Of a stretch of DNA of 64,000 nt, positions 39,616 through 48,233 are shown one piece after another. The notes under the pieces are model-generated. The model was not told the origin of the DNA. It was given only the letters and a program-made list of their open reading frames with translations, and did no database searches. The DNA comes from Salinibacterium sp. UTAS2018 (GTDB lineage Bacteria > Actinomycetota > Actinomycetes > Actinomycetales > Microbacteriaceae). The translations under genes and the position numbers were made by a program. The stretch's first letter is position 1; every line of letters starts with the position of its first letter. Location: positions 2,931,447 through 2,995,446 of the forward strand of contig NZ_CP035375.1 of NCBI RefSeq assembly GCF_004118935.1. The letters run 5' to 3'.

Positions 39616-40550
39616 GTGACGCGCTCGCGCTCGCGCTTGTCGCCGGTATCGCTGGCGGTCTCGGGCTCTGGTCGATTCTGAGCCTCATTCCGCGCCTCAG
39701 CCGCCCGACGCTGGCGACGCGTGTAGCCCCGTACGTGATCGACGTCTCCTCGGGCGCGCGCGAACATCTTGCCCCACGGTCCATCGGACCGCTTCCCGTG
39801 CTCGGGGTGCTGCTGGTGCCTGCCGTGCGGTGGTTGCGCGAGACCCTCGCGTCGGTGGTTGGCGGGGGAGACCTAATCGCGCGTCGGCTGCGGCAGGCGG
39901 GCTCCGAGCTCACCATCGAGGCGTATCGTTCGCAACAGCTGCTGGCCGTCTTGGCCGGAGCGATGCTCGGTGTCGTTTTCGATATCGCTGTCGCCAATCA
40001 ACAACAAGTGCCGCTGATCGCGCAGGCCGTACTCGTGGTCGTCGGCGGGGTCGTGGGAATCACTGCCCGCGACTACCTGCTGCAGCGCGCAGCCAAGGCC
40101 CGCATCCGTCGGCTCACTGCCGAGCTGCCCGTTGTTCTGGAGTTCTTAGCACTCAGCCTCTCCGCGGGCGAAGGAATCTTGGATGCCGTACGCCGAGTCT
40201 CGCAGGTCAGTGGCGGTGAGCTTTCCCGCGAGCTCGCTCGTGTCGTCTCCTCGGTCAACACGGGGCTGCCGTTCGGCGAGACGCTAGGCGTGCTCGCCCG
40301 CGAACTGGAATTGGCCCCGTTCACACGTTGCGTCGACCAGATTCTCGGTGCGCTCGATCGCGGAACCCCACTCTCGGAGGTGCTGCAAGCCCAGGCTCAG
40401 GATGCGCGCGAAGAGTCCAAGCGCGAACTGCTCGAGGTCGCCGGCAAGAAGGAGGTCGCGATGCTCTTTCCGCTCGTGTTCCTCATCCTGCCCATCACTA
40501 TCGCGTTCGCGATTTTCCCTGGCATCTTCGTGCTGCAGGTCGGGTTCTAG
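39612..40550 (+). CDS. tadC: Type II secretion-like inner membrane protein TadC
   Basis: 312 aa, T2SSF domain: ELPVVLEFLALSLSAGEGILDAVRRVSQVSGGELSRELARV and a C-terminal membrane segment (FPLVFLILPITIAFAIFPGIFVLQ). ATG 39612 overlaps tadB stop. The usual small pilin and TadE genes do not follow; they are found at 50.2 kb. A weak GCCCC-gttt-GGGGGC hairpin lies just after the stop. Confidence 0.9.
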   Translation: MSDALALALVAGIAGGLGLWSILSLIPRLSRPTLATRVAPYVIDVSSGAREHLAPRSIGPLPVLGVLLVPAVRWLRETLASVVGGGDLIARRLRQAGSELTIEAYRSQQLLAVLAGAMLGVVFDIAVANQQQVPLIAQAVLVVVGGVVGITARDYLLQRAAKARIRRLTAELPVVLEFLALSLSAGEGILDAVRRVSQVSGGELSRELARVVSSVNTGLPFGETLGVLARELELAPFTRCVDQILGALDRGTPLSEVLQAQAQDAREESKRELLEVAGKKEVAMLFPLVFLILPITIAFAIFPGIFVLQVGF

Positions 40551-40604
40551 GAGCGCACGAGACCCTTGCCCATTTGCCCCGTTTGGGGGCTCATACCGGA
40601 CCCA

Positions 40605-40649
40605 TCCTCACGGCTAAGTTAAAACTTATCTGTACTTTTACCGTGAGGA
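40605..40649 (+). promoter_or_regulatory. Nested inverted repeats enclosing the SD of the CWB2 gene
   Basis: TCCTCACGG (40605-40613) and CCGTGAGGA (40641-40649) are perfect 9-bp complements. Inside them lies TAAGTT-aa-AACTTA (40615-40628). The right outer arm contains the SD (GAGGA) 4 nt before the ATG, so a transcript including both arms could hide its ribosome site. Whether transcription starts upstream of the left arm is not known. Confidence 0.5.
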
Positions 40650-40653
40650 CGCT

Positions 40654-41883
40654 ATGAAAGCGCTCGTATCAACCGCAGCTGTCGCTGCTCTTTTGCTCGC
40701 CCTGACCAGCGGCCTTCCCGCTGAAGCAGCGACACCGCTGCCGAGCGGTGGCACGGGGCTCTCATCAAGCTCGAAGTCGGCGGTGAAATTTCAATCAGCA
40801 GCACCATCAATCAGTCGACTGTCGGGTGGCGATCGATACGAGACGGCGGTGGCCATTTCGCGCCAGTTCCCCGCCGGCGTCCCCGTGGTTTATATCGCCA
40901 CGGGAGCGGGCTATGCCGATGCACTCTCCGCGGCTCCCGCGGCGGCGGCTCAAGGTGGCCCGCTGCTCACTACTGCGCGAAATGTACTACCTCAAGCAGT
41001 TGCCGCTGAGATCAAACGGCTTAAGCCCCAGAAGATCGTGGTTGCGGGTGGTGCAGGCGCGGTCTCCGGCAGCGTACTCACGGCGCTGAAGAAACTTGCT
41101 CCTTCAGTGCAGCGCTTGGGTGGTAGCGACCGCTACGAAACGAGCCGTCTCCTCATCGATTACGCCTTTGACAGTGCACCAATCGCCTACCTCGCAACCG
41201 GCCGAAACTTTCCCGATGCGCTTTCTGCCTCTGCCGCTGCGGGCAGCATTGGGGCGCCCGTCATTTTGGTCGACGGCAAACAACGCAAGGTCGACAAATC
41301 GACGACCGCGCTGATTCGCGACCTGGGCGTTTCGCGCATCAACATTGCTGGGGGAACCGGCGTGATTTCATCGGGGATCGAGTCCACGCTCAAAAACACG
41401 ATGTCGGTGAAGCGCCTCTCCGGCTCTGACCGATACTCCACTTCTGCGGCAATCAACCGCTATGCGTTCTCCTCAGCATCCACGGCCTATTTCGCGGTGG
41501 GCACAGGTTTTGCAGACGCCTTGGCGGGCGCAGCACTGGCAGGAAAAAGTGGTTCTCCGTTGTACGTTGTCGCGAGAACATGCGTCTCGTCTGCAGTCAA
41601 GGATGACGTCAACGCGTTGGGCCTCGAGCGACGAGTGATGCTGGGGGGAAGCGCGGTCCTCACCAGCGCGGTCGGCAAGCTCACCGTGTGTGCAAAACCT
41701 GCTCCTAAGCCTGCAGCGCCGTCGAATCCAGGCGATTCGAAGAACTGTAGCGACTTTTCTACTTACGCCTCCGCTCAGGCCTGGTACAAAAAGTACTTCC
41801 CCAAGTATGGGGATATCGCTCGTCTGGATTACGACAACGATGGCTACGCTTGCGAGACACTTCCCGGCGGACCGGCCAGCTAG
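40654..41883 (+). CDS. Secreted cell wall-binding repeat (CWB2) protein with excalibur domain
   Basis: 409 aa. Signal peptide at 1-27 (MKALVSTAAVAALLLALTSGL, cleavage after AEA). Three CWB2 repeats follow, each starting with a sGgDRYeT motif: SGGDRYETAVAIS, GGSDRYETSRLLI and SGSDRYSTSAAIN. Each has a YxAxGxxxADALS-type core and ends in a VAGGxGxxS strand. The last ~45 residues are an excalibur calcium-binding domain with DYDNDGYACE. CWB2 modules attach proteins to the cell wall, here probably with a calcium-dependent tip. It lies directly after tadC. Confidence 0.92.
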   Translation: MKALVSTAAVAALLLALTSGLPAEAATPLPSGGTGLSSSSKSAVKFQSAAPSISRLSGGDRYETAVAISRQFPAGVPVVYIATGAGYADALSAAPAAAAQGGPLLTTARNVLPQAVAAEIKRLKPQKIVVAGGAGAVSGSVLTALKKLAPSVQRLGGSDRYETSRLLIDYAFDSAPIAYLATGRNFPDALSASAAAGSIGAPVILVDGKQRKVDKSTTALIRDLGVSRINIAGGTGVISSGIESTLKNTMSVKRLSGSDRYSTSAAINRYAFSSASTAYFAVGTGFADALAGAALAGKSGSPLYVVARTCVSSAVKDDVNALGLERRVMLGGSAVLTSAVGKLTVCAKPAPKPAAPSNPGDSKNCSDFSTYASAQAWYKKYFPKYGDIARLDYDNDGYACETLPGGPAS

Positions 41884-41900
41884 TTCCGCCCGAGTTACTT

Positions 41901-41940
41901 GCCTCGAGCCGCTGACTTCATTCTCGCTGCGGTTCGGGGC
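41901..41940. terminator. Imperfect bidirectional terminator hairpin
   Basis: GCCTCGAGCCGC and GCGGTTCGGGGC pair over 10 of 12 positions with a 16-nt loop, between the convergent CWB2 gene and GTPase gene. Confidence 0.45.
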
Positions 41941-41973
41941 TAGTAGGCCCGAGTGGCTCGTGGCGCTCGGGGT

Positions 41974-43578
41974 CTAGCGCCGTGCGATCTGCAGCGCGGC
42001 TGACACAGCCCGCGCCTGCTCGAGCGCCGTCGCGACGGGAGTCACGACATCCCGCTGCACGACCTCGTCGACCGCAGCGAGGAGACGGCGGCGGGTGCGA
42101 CGCCGACGACCGCCCGCAGCGACAGCGCTGAGCGCCGCGGACAACAACCCCAGCACGATTCCGACGAGTACCGCCGCAATCAGCAGCAGCGTCGGTATCG
42201 CCCAGCCGGTGAGCGGGCCTTCCTCCACAGCGGGGAGCGGGAACGCCGGCAGTCCAAACGTCGGCAGCAGCGCGGTGCCTACCAACCAGAGAGCTCCGCC
42301 TAATCCGGCGATCGTCGCAATCCACTGCACGATGCCCACGAGCACCCACCACCACGAACCCTTCGCGGGCAGAGGTGTGCGGGCAATAGCAAGATCGAGA
42401 GTGGCGGGCAGACTGTCGAGGGCGTGCTCCGCGGTGGTGCGCGCGGCGGCTCGCCACGGGGCAGAAACTCCGGCACCGGCGTCGTCGGTGAACGTGCGAA
42501 CGGCCATCGACATCCGGGCCTGCGCGCCAGCGCTCAAGAGCGGCATGCTCGTCCGGTGAACATCGGGGTCATCGCCCCGACGCTTCGGGCCAAGACCCAA
42601 GCGAGTGAGCGGGTCAGCGCGCAAACGACCAATCCACGACACGAGCGGCCACCCGGTGGCCTGCCCAGATCGCTTGCGATACGAACGAGCAACAGCGGAT
42701 GCCACGATGTCGACGCCCGCAGCGGTCCCGACTTCATCGCGCAGCCGGGCGGCGCTCTTCGCGCTCACCTTCTGCGGCGAACCCGGATCGTCGATGCGGG
42801 CGGCAAGGGTCTGCACGTCAGCGCTGAGCCGCGCATCCCGTACTGCCTTCGACGCCGCAAGATCGCCAATCGCCTTGCGCAACGCGTCGATACCGTCGCC
42901 CGTGAGGGCACTCACCGGCAGCACTCGGGCGCGAGGAATGCCATCACGTTCAACGATCGCCTGGAGCGACTTCACGACCGCGGCACGATCATCGGCGCTC
43001 AGTAGATCAACCTGATTGAGCACCACCAGAGTCACAGCGGCGTGCTTGGCGTGCGGGGCGATGAACTGCGCGTGCAACACATCGTCGGCATACTTTTGCG
43101 GGTCAACGACCCAGATCAGAGCATCCACTTGCCCGGCAAGACGCTCGGCAACAGCACGATTGCTGGCCTCCACAGAATCGACGTCGGGCAGATCGACGAG
43201 AACGAGTTTGCTGGCACGAGCGTCGAAGGGGGTCGACCTCTCGACCCGTTCGCGAACCTCAAGCCAGTCGAGCAATTCGCTCGCGCCGGCCGCCTCCCAC
43301 GTCACCGCGAGAGCTTCAGACGTGGTGGGGCGGCGCACGTGCGCGACCGCCACCTCGTCACCCACGAGGGCATTCACGAGACTCGACTTGCCCGATCCGG
43401 TAGCGCCAAAGACGCCAACGACCGTGTGCTCGGGGGAGCGAGAACGCCGCGCCTCGGTCTGTGCGAGCAGCGCGCGGGCGTTGTCGAGTACGTCGGCGGG
43501 AATACGTCCGGCGCCCGCCTCAGTGACCGTGCGCAACGCGACAATTCGCTCGTCGAGGCTGGGCTTGGCGGCGCTCAC
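41974..43578 (-). CDS. Dynamin-like membrane GTPase, second of a pair
   Basis: 534 aa. G1 FGATGSGKSSLVNALVG (~50), G3 DLPDVDS, G4 NQVD: a complete GTPase site. A helical region follows, then two membrane segments near the C terminus (WWWVLVGIVQWIATIAGLGGALWLVG and IPTLLLIAAVLVGIVLGLLSAAL). Paired membrane GTPases of this type (bacterial dynamin-like, DynA/DynB and IniA/IniC-like) remodel or protect the cell membrane. The start GTG overlaps the upstream GTPase stop (GTGA). Confidence 0.82.
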   Translation of the reverse strand: MSAAKPSLDERIVALRTVTEAGAGRIPADVLDNARALLAQTEARRSRSPEHTVVGVFGATGSGKSSLVNALVGDEVAVAHVRRPTTSEALAVTWEAAGASELLDWLEVRERVERSTPFDARASKLVLVDLPDVDSVEASNRAVAERLAGQVDALIWVVDPQKYADDVLHAQFIAPHAKHAAVTLVVLNQVDLLSADDRAAVVKSLQAIVERDGIPRARVLPVSALTGDGIDALRKAIGDLAASKAVRDARLSADVQTLAARIDDPGSPQKVSAKSAARLRDEVGTAAGVDIVASAVARSYRKRSGQATGWPLVSWIGRLRADPLTRLGLGPKRRGDDPDVHRTSMPLLSAGAQARMSMAVRTFTDDAGAGVSAPWRAAARTTAEHALDSLPATLDLAIARTPLPAKGSWWWVLVGIVQWIATIAGLGGALWLVGTALLPTFGLPAFPLPAVEEGPLTGWAIPTLLLIAAVLVGIVLGLLSAALSAVAAGGRRRRTRRRLLAAVDEVVQRDVVTPVATALEQARAVSAALQIARR

Positions 43579-45335
43579 GAGGTGCCCTTCGCAGCACGCG
43601 CAACGTCATCGAGCAGCGCCTGCGATTCGCGCCGCAGTGAATCGGGAGTTGCGCCGAACCGAAGCGGCTCCAACGCCACACTCAAGCGCGCGAGCTCCGC
43701 GTCGAACAGAACACGAACCCGCGCGTGCAGATCCTCGCGGGCTTCGCTCGCCAACTGACGCACGGCATCCTCACCAAAGATCGTCTCGAGCAGTTTCTGG
43801 CCGAGCACCGCTGACCCGCCCGCAATCGCAATCTCGCCACCGGTGAGCCCACCGGTCGAAGCGAAAACGACGACCATGAGGGCCACCGTTACAACGTTCA
43901 AACCAAGCGACAGAATGCGGGCCCGGATGCGCTTGTCTCCCGCATTGTCGTGAATGAGCTGCATGAGCGCGCCCTGCCACTCGCGAATCATCGCGGTCGT
44001 GGCCTGAGGCAGTTCTGGGCTTTCGCTGGCCAGTTCTGGATGCCGTTCAGCGATGGCCTTGCCGGCCGCGCTTCGTTCGAGCCCGGCCCACGCTGCCGCA
44101 GCAGCGCGCCCCGCTTGATCAACGATCACGGTCTGCAGTCCGGTTTCGATCTGGGTTTCGACTTCGACCACGGGGTTCGGTTTGCCGGTGATCCACGCTG
44201 TCGCTCGGTCGCGTGCCGCGGAGAACCAGGAGTCAACTTTTCTGAAGAAGTCGGACGTACCGACGAAGTCTTGCCAGCGGGCCAGCACTTCGCCCCGCAT
44301 GAGGGCGCCGTTCTGTGTGGCGGCGTCCACCGCGTCGAGCGCGGCGTCGTACTGCGCAGCGGCGGCGACGTGCGCGGCGTCGAGCCAGTCGAGTTGCTGC
44401 TGCCGAGCATCCGCAATCACGAGAACCTGGCGGTCGAGTTCGCTAATCGCGCCGCTGAGCGTGCGGGCGGCGATGCGCGAACGTTCGGCCCGGTCGCCCG
44501 CGATGCCGGAGAGCCACTCGCGCGGCTGTTCGACGGCGCTGGCGGGCAGCATGCCCAGGTCGTCAAGACGCTGTTCTTCGATGGAGAAGACGGGAGCGTC
44601 GCTGAGGCCGCGCTCCGAAAGCATCGACTGAAGGTCGGGAAGGATCTCATCGAGAGCGCCCGGCGGCACTCGGTTGAGCACGATGCCGACGGTGATGGAG
44701 CGGGCGGCTGCGCTTTCGAGAAGGCGCCACGGCACGGCATCCGCATAGCGATTCGCGGTCGTGACGAACAGCCAGAGATCGGCGGCGGCCAGTAACTGGG
44801 TGGCAAGCGCCCGGTTTTCGTCGGCGACCGAGTCAATATCTGGGGCATCAATGATCGCGAGCGAACGCGGAACGCTGTCGTGCTCGAGAAGCATGAGTTC
44901 ACCGATGCGGGACTCTTCAGGGGTATCGCCGGCGTTCGACGCGGGCGTTCCGGGGGCGCTGATGCGGCCGCGCACACGCGCCAGCCCGGGAAGGATGCGG
45001 TCGCTCGCGAACCATCCCGCATCCACGGGAGCGTGCACCAGAATCGGCTGCCGGGTCGTGGGGCGTATAACGCCGGCACGAGTAGTCGCGACACCGAGCA
45101 GCGCATTCACAATCGTTGATTTGCCCGAGCCGGTAGATCCACCCACCACCGCGAGGAGCGGTGCATCAAGGTCGGCCAAGCGGGGGCGGATGTAGTCGTC
45201 GATCTGGCGAACGGCGGCTGCGGCAGCCTCGCGCTGCGTCACAACTCCGTCGAGGTCGAGGGTCAACCCAGCATCCGCCAGAGACGCCCGCAGGCGCTCA
45301 AGCGAGAGGATCGCGGGCGCACTGTTATCGGTCAC
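43575..45335 (-). CDS. Dynamin-like membrane GTPase, first of a pair, with degenerate G4
   Basis: 586 aa. G1 GGSTGSGKSTIVNALLG (~65) and G3 DAPDIDS are intact. The expected NKxD appears as NRVP, so guanine specificity may be weakened. A long helical stalk-like region (residues ~290-440) is followed by one or two membrane segments (VVTVALMVVVFASTGGLTGGEIAIAGG). Start GTG 45335, no SD; CATGCT lies 6 nt upstream. Likely forms a hetero-pair with the downstream GTPase. Confidence 0.82.
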   Translation of the reverse strand: MTDNSAPAILSLERLRASLADAGLTLDLDGVVTQREAAAAAVRQIDDYIRPRLADLDAPLLAVVGGSTGSGKSTIVNALLGVATTRAGVIRPTTRQPILVHAPVDAGWFASDRILPGLARVRGRISAPGTPASNAGDTPEESRIGELMLLEHDSVPRSLAIIDAPDIDSVADENRALATQLLAAADLWLFVTTANRYADAVPWRLLESAAARSITVGIVLNRVPPGALDEILPDLQSMLSERGLSDAPVFSIEEQRLDDLGMLPASAVEQPREWLSGIAGDRAERSRIAARTLSGAISELDRQVLVIADARQQQLDWLDAAHVAAAAQYDAALDAVDAATQNGALMRGEVLARWQDFVGTSDFFRKVDSWFSAARDRATAWITGKPNPVVEVETQIETGLQTVIVDQAGRAAAAAWAGLERSAAGKAIAERHPELASESPELPQATTAMIREWQGALMQLIHDNAGDKRIRARILSLGLNVVTVALMVVVFASTGGLTGGEIAIAGGSAVLGQKLLETIFGEDAVRQLASEAREDLHARVRVLFDAELARLSVALEPLRFGATPDSLRRESQALLDDVARAAKGTS

Positions 45336-45419
45336 TGCTTAAGCATGCCGGGTGTGCGGCCAGTTCGCTAACTTTTGTTGCTCCGGGGCGGAGCTAATGA
45401 CTCGGGTGACACCGTGCTC

Positions 45420-45455
45420 GCGGATCCTCAGAGTGGTATCACTCTGAGGATCCGC
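45420..45455. terminator. Perfect 16-bp stem-loop terminator
   Basis: GCGGATCCTCAGAGTG-gtat-CACTCTGAGGATCCGC. Lies after the esterase gene on the minus strand and before the GTPase pair. The remaining gap 45336-45485 holds nothing else I can assign. Confidence 0.8.
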
Positions 45456-45485
45456 AGCGTCAGCACGCTGTTCGGCGATGATTCG

Positions 45486-46814
45486 TTAGCCGCAGCTCGA
45501 CTTCTTGGCCCAACTCGTTGCGGAGACCTGCGAGAGGCTCGTGATCGTCGCGTCACCCTGGCCGAGGTAGCTCAGTGATCCCTTCGCGTAGTAAGGGTTG
45601 TAGGGGTTAAACCCGTACGCGAACGCGCGCCCGGCGGCGGCATGCTGTGCGTTGGTGGCAGTGAAGCAGGTCACAGGATCTGGCGTTGGCGTTGGCGTTG
45701 GCGTGGACGTCGGCGTCGGTGTTGGCGTGGGCGTCGGGTCCGGATCTGGCGTACCAGTCCGGTCAACGCGGCGGTTGTTGTCGAAGAAGAACTCGGTCAC
45801 GTACGCCGGGTAGTCAAGGCTATTCGCGTTGATGTACGTTCCTCCGGTTCCCGCTCCCGCTGGCCAGTTGTGGCCGAGATTCGAGTTCTGAATCACCGAA
45901 ACCCGCGGCCCCGTGGCATCCGAATAAAGAATGCCCGAGCCAGCAGTGTTGTTGCCCGCCAAGCCGCTCAAGCTAAACGTTGAGGTGCTGGATGCCCCGT
46001 AAATGCCGGCCATGATTTGGCCGTTGAGGGTGTTGTATCCCGTCGATACGGTGCTGTCGTTGCTTCCATAAATGACCGAGGTGAGCTGGGTCGAAAAGGC
46101 CGCAGAGTTCGCACTACCGAAGCCGGAGCAAGTGTTCATACCCTGCGTCTTCGATACGGCGACACTCGAGATTTGGCCAGAAGTGGTGCCCACCGTGGGG
46201 CCGGCATTGATGCCCATTCCCGCAAAGACATCGGGCGCGAGGCATCCCATCACCATGGTTTCTCCACCGCCGGATGACAACCCGGAGATATAGACCTGAT
46301 CGGCGTCGATTCCCAGACTGGTGCGCGCGGTCAGGGTCGTGGCGAGGTTCAGCAGGTTGTCGTCGTGCCGGGCCGGGTTGCTGCGGGAGTGATTGGAGTC
46401 GTAGTAATCCCAGCATCCGAACACGACGCCGCCGTTGGGCGCATCCGGCAGGGCGACGATCATTCCGTAATCTTCGGCGGCGGCCACCCAGTTGGCGTTC
46501 GCTTGGAAGTCGCTCGCTTTCTGGGCGCAGCCGTGGAGGCTGATCATGAGGGCGCGTCCGGCCGGCAGTTCGGCGGCAGTGGATGGCGTGTAGATGCGAG
46601 TGCTCATCCCGGCAACCGTTTCGGTGCTCCACATGCCCGGAACGGCGGCCGAGCCGCCGGGGTCGGACGAGTTGCTGCACCCAGGCAGCATTTCGAAACC
46701 GGGCGGGCACGTGATCGCTTGGGCCGCGAGTGGCGCTCCTGCCAGCGTGGCGCTAACCAGGGCGAGAGAGGCGAGTACTGCCGGGATGGTGAGCCGGCGT
46801 TTAACAGTGGACAT
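45486..46814 (-). CDS. Secreted PHB-depolymerase-family esterase
   Basis: 442 aa from ATG 46814 (SD GGAGG). Signal peptide MSTVKRRLTIPAVLASLALV...AAQA. An alpha/beta-hydrolase domain has the lipase box GLSSGG (nucleophile Ser), DADQVYISGLSS and a His in NSNLGHNWPAG. A (TP)n linker (~355-380) leads to a C-terminal domain (CFTATNAQHAAAGRAFAYG...CG) that resembles the substrate-binding tail of PHB depolymerases and related feruloyl/acetylxylan esterases. Extracellular; substrate either a polyester or esterified plant polysaccharide. Confidence 0.87.
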   Translation of the reverse strand: MSTVKRRLTIPAVLASLALVSATLAGAPLAAQAITCPPGFEMLPGCSNSSDPGGSAAVPGMWSTETVAGMSTRIYTPSTAAELPAGRALMISLHGCAQKASDFQANANWVAAAEDYGMIVALPDAPNGGVVFGCWDYYDSNHSRSNPARHDDNLLNLATTLTARTSLGIDADQVYISGLSSGGGETMVMGCLAPDVFAGMGINAGPTVGTTSGQISSVAVSKTQGMNTCSGFGSANSAAFSTQLTSVIYGSNDSTVSTGYNTLNGQIMAGIYGASSTSTFSLSGLAGNNTAGSGILYSDATGPRVSVIQNSNLGHNWPAGAGTGGTYINANSLDYPAYVTEFFFDNNRRVDRTGTPDPDPTPTPTPTPTSTPTPTPTPDPVTCFTATNAQHAAAGRAFAYGFNPYNPYYAKGSLSYLGQGDATITSLSQVSATSWAKKSSCG

Positions 46815-47071
46815 TCGGAATACCTCCGCACGTCGCAATCCGGCCATCGCTCCGAGCGTCATTGCGCGGATGTCCCGAACGGACTGCGCGCCGCGAGAAT
46901 ATCGCGACGCTAACGGCTGCCACGGTGACGTGGTGGTCCGTCTCGATCAACCTACCCTGAAACCTGAATCATGTCTCATGTTTTCCACAGGTACTGCGAT
47001 GTCGCTGGGTGCGGCTCCTAGACTGGTCGGGGCCTGCGCCGCCGCAGTCCTCCCCGACGAGAAGGATGCTT

Positions 47072-48112
47072 GTGTTCCCCACCACGTTCCCGGCCCCGAT
47101 CATTCCTGCCGCCGACTCCGTACCCGCTCTGCGCTGGGGCATCATGGCTCCCGGTGGAATCGCCGCGACGTTCGCAGAAGCCGTGCAAGCACACACTGAG
47201 CAAAAGCTCGTTGCCGTGGCATCCCGCAGCCTCGACCGCGCCCAAGACTTTGCGAACACGTGGGGGATCGAGAAAGCCTACGGCGATTACGCCGAGTTGC
47301 TGGCCGACCCTGACATTGACGTGATCTACATCGCCGCGCAACAACACGTGCACCGCGATCTCGCGCTGCAGTCGATCGCCGCCGGAAAGCACATTCTGGT
47401 CGAGAAGCCCTTCGCGATGACCGGAGCCGAAGCCCGCGAGATAGTCGCAGCCGCCCGCGCCGCCGGGGTGTTCGCGATGGAAGCGATGTGGACTCGCTAC
47501 CTTCCCCAAAGCTCAATTATCAGCCAGCTCATTGCCGACGGCACCTTCGGCGAGATCCACCTCGTCACCGCCGACCACGGCCAGCACATCCCGGAGGGCC
47601 ATCGGGTTCGCTCGCTCGAGAGTGGGGGAGGGGCCCTGCTCGACCTCGGCATTTACCCGGTCGCCTTCGCATCGCAGATTTTGGGGGCGCCCACCGCCAT
47701 CCATAACGTCGGTTCTCTCATCGAGAGTGGGGTGGATGCCCAATCCCTCCTTACACTCAGCTACGCGGGCGCGGCTCAGGCCCAGCTCAATACCACGCTG
47801 CTCGCGCGCACCCCCATCACGGCATCCGTCGCGGGAACCGATGCCCTACTCCAAGTGGGTAATGGCTTCTTCACGCCGACCTCCTTGACGCTCTCGAAGC
47901 CGGGCTTCGATGGCGAGTCCATTCATTGGAAAGACGAAACGGGCATTGTTGGCCACCGCGGGTTGAGCTATCAGGCCACGGCACTCGCCGGGTTCGTCGG
48001 CCAGGGGCTCACCGAGTCGCCAGTCCACTCGCTCGACGAAACCGTCGCCATCCTCGACACCATCGACAGCGCCCGTTGGCAGCTCGGCTACCGCTTCAAC
48101 TCCGAACAATAA
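47072..48112 (+). CDS. Gfo/Idh/MocA family NAD(P)-dependent oxidoreductase
   Basis: 346 aa from GTG 47072, which has GAGAAGG 6 nt upstream. N-terminal Rossmann motif WGIMAPGGIAATFAEAV; catalytic EKP in ILVEKPFAMT; second domain with GGGALLDLGIYPVAFASQILG, the dimeric dihydrodiol/xylose dehydrogenase-like pattern. Oxidises a sugar or cyclitol; exact substrate unknown. TAGACT at ~47019 may be its -10. The 257-nt gap 46815-47071 holds the two divergent promoters and no gene. Confidence 0.9.
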   Translation: MFPTTFPAPIIPAADSVPALRWGIMAPGGIAATFAEAVQAHTEQKLVAVASRSLDRAQDFANTWGIEKAYGDYAELLADPDIDVIYIAAQQHVHRDLALQSIAAGKHILVEKPFAMTGAEAREIVAAARAAGVFAMEAMWTRYLPQSSIISQLIADGTFGEIHLVTADHGQHIPEGHRVRSLESGGGALLDLGIYPVAFASQILGAPTAIHNVGSLIESGVDAQSLLTLSYAGAAQAQLNTTLLARTPITASVAGTDALLQVGNGFFTPTSLTLSKPGFDGESIHWKDETGIVGHRGLSYQATALAGFVGQGLTESPVHSLDETVAILDTIDSARWQLGYRFNSEQ

Positions 48113-48233
48113 GGAAGTCGCGCGCGCCGGACGGTCGACGGCTATCGCCAGCTGCCGTCTGCGATTACGCTTCAAGGACGCAGAGGAAGGCCTGTACTCT
48201 GGGTAGTTTGCACTTCACGCGATCGGAGATCTT

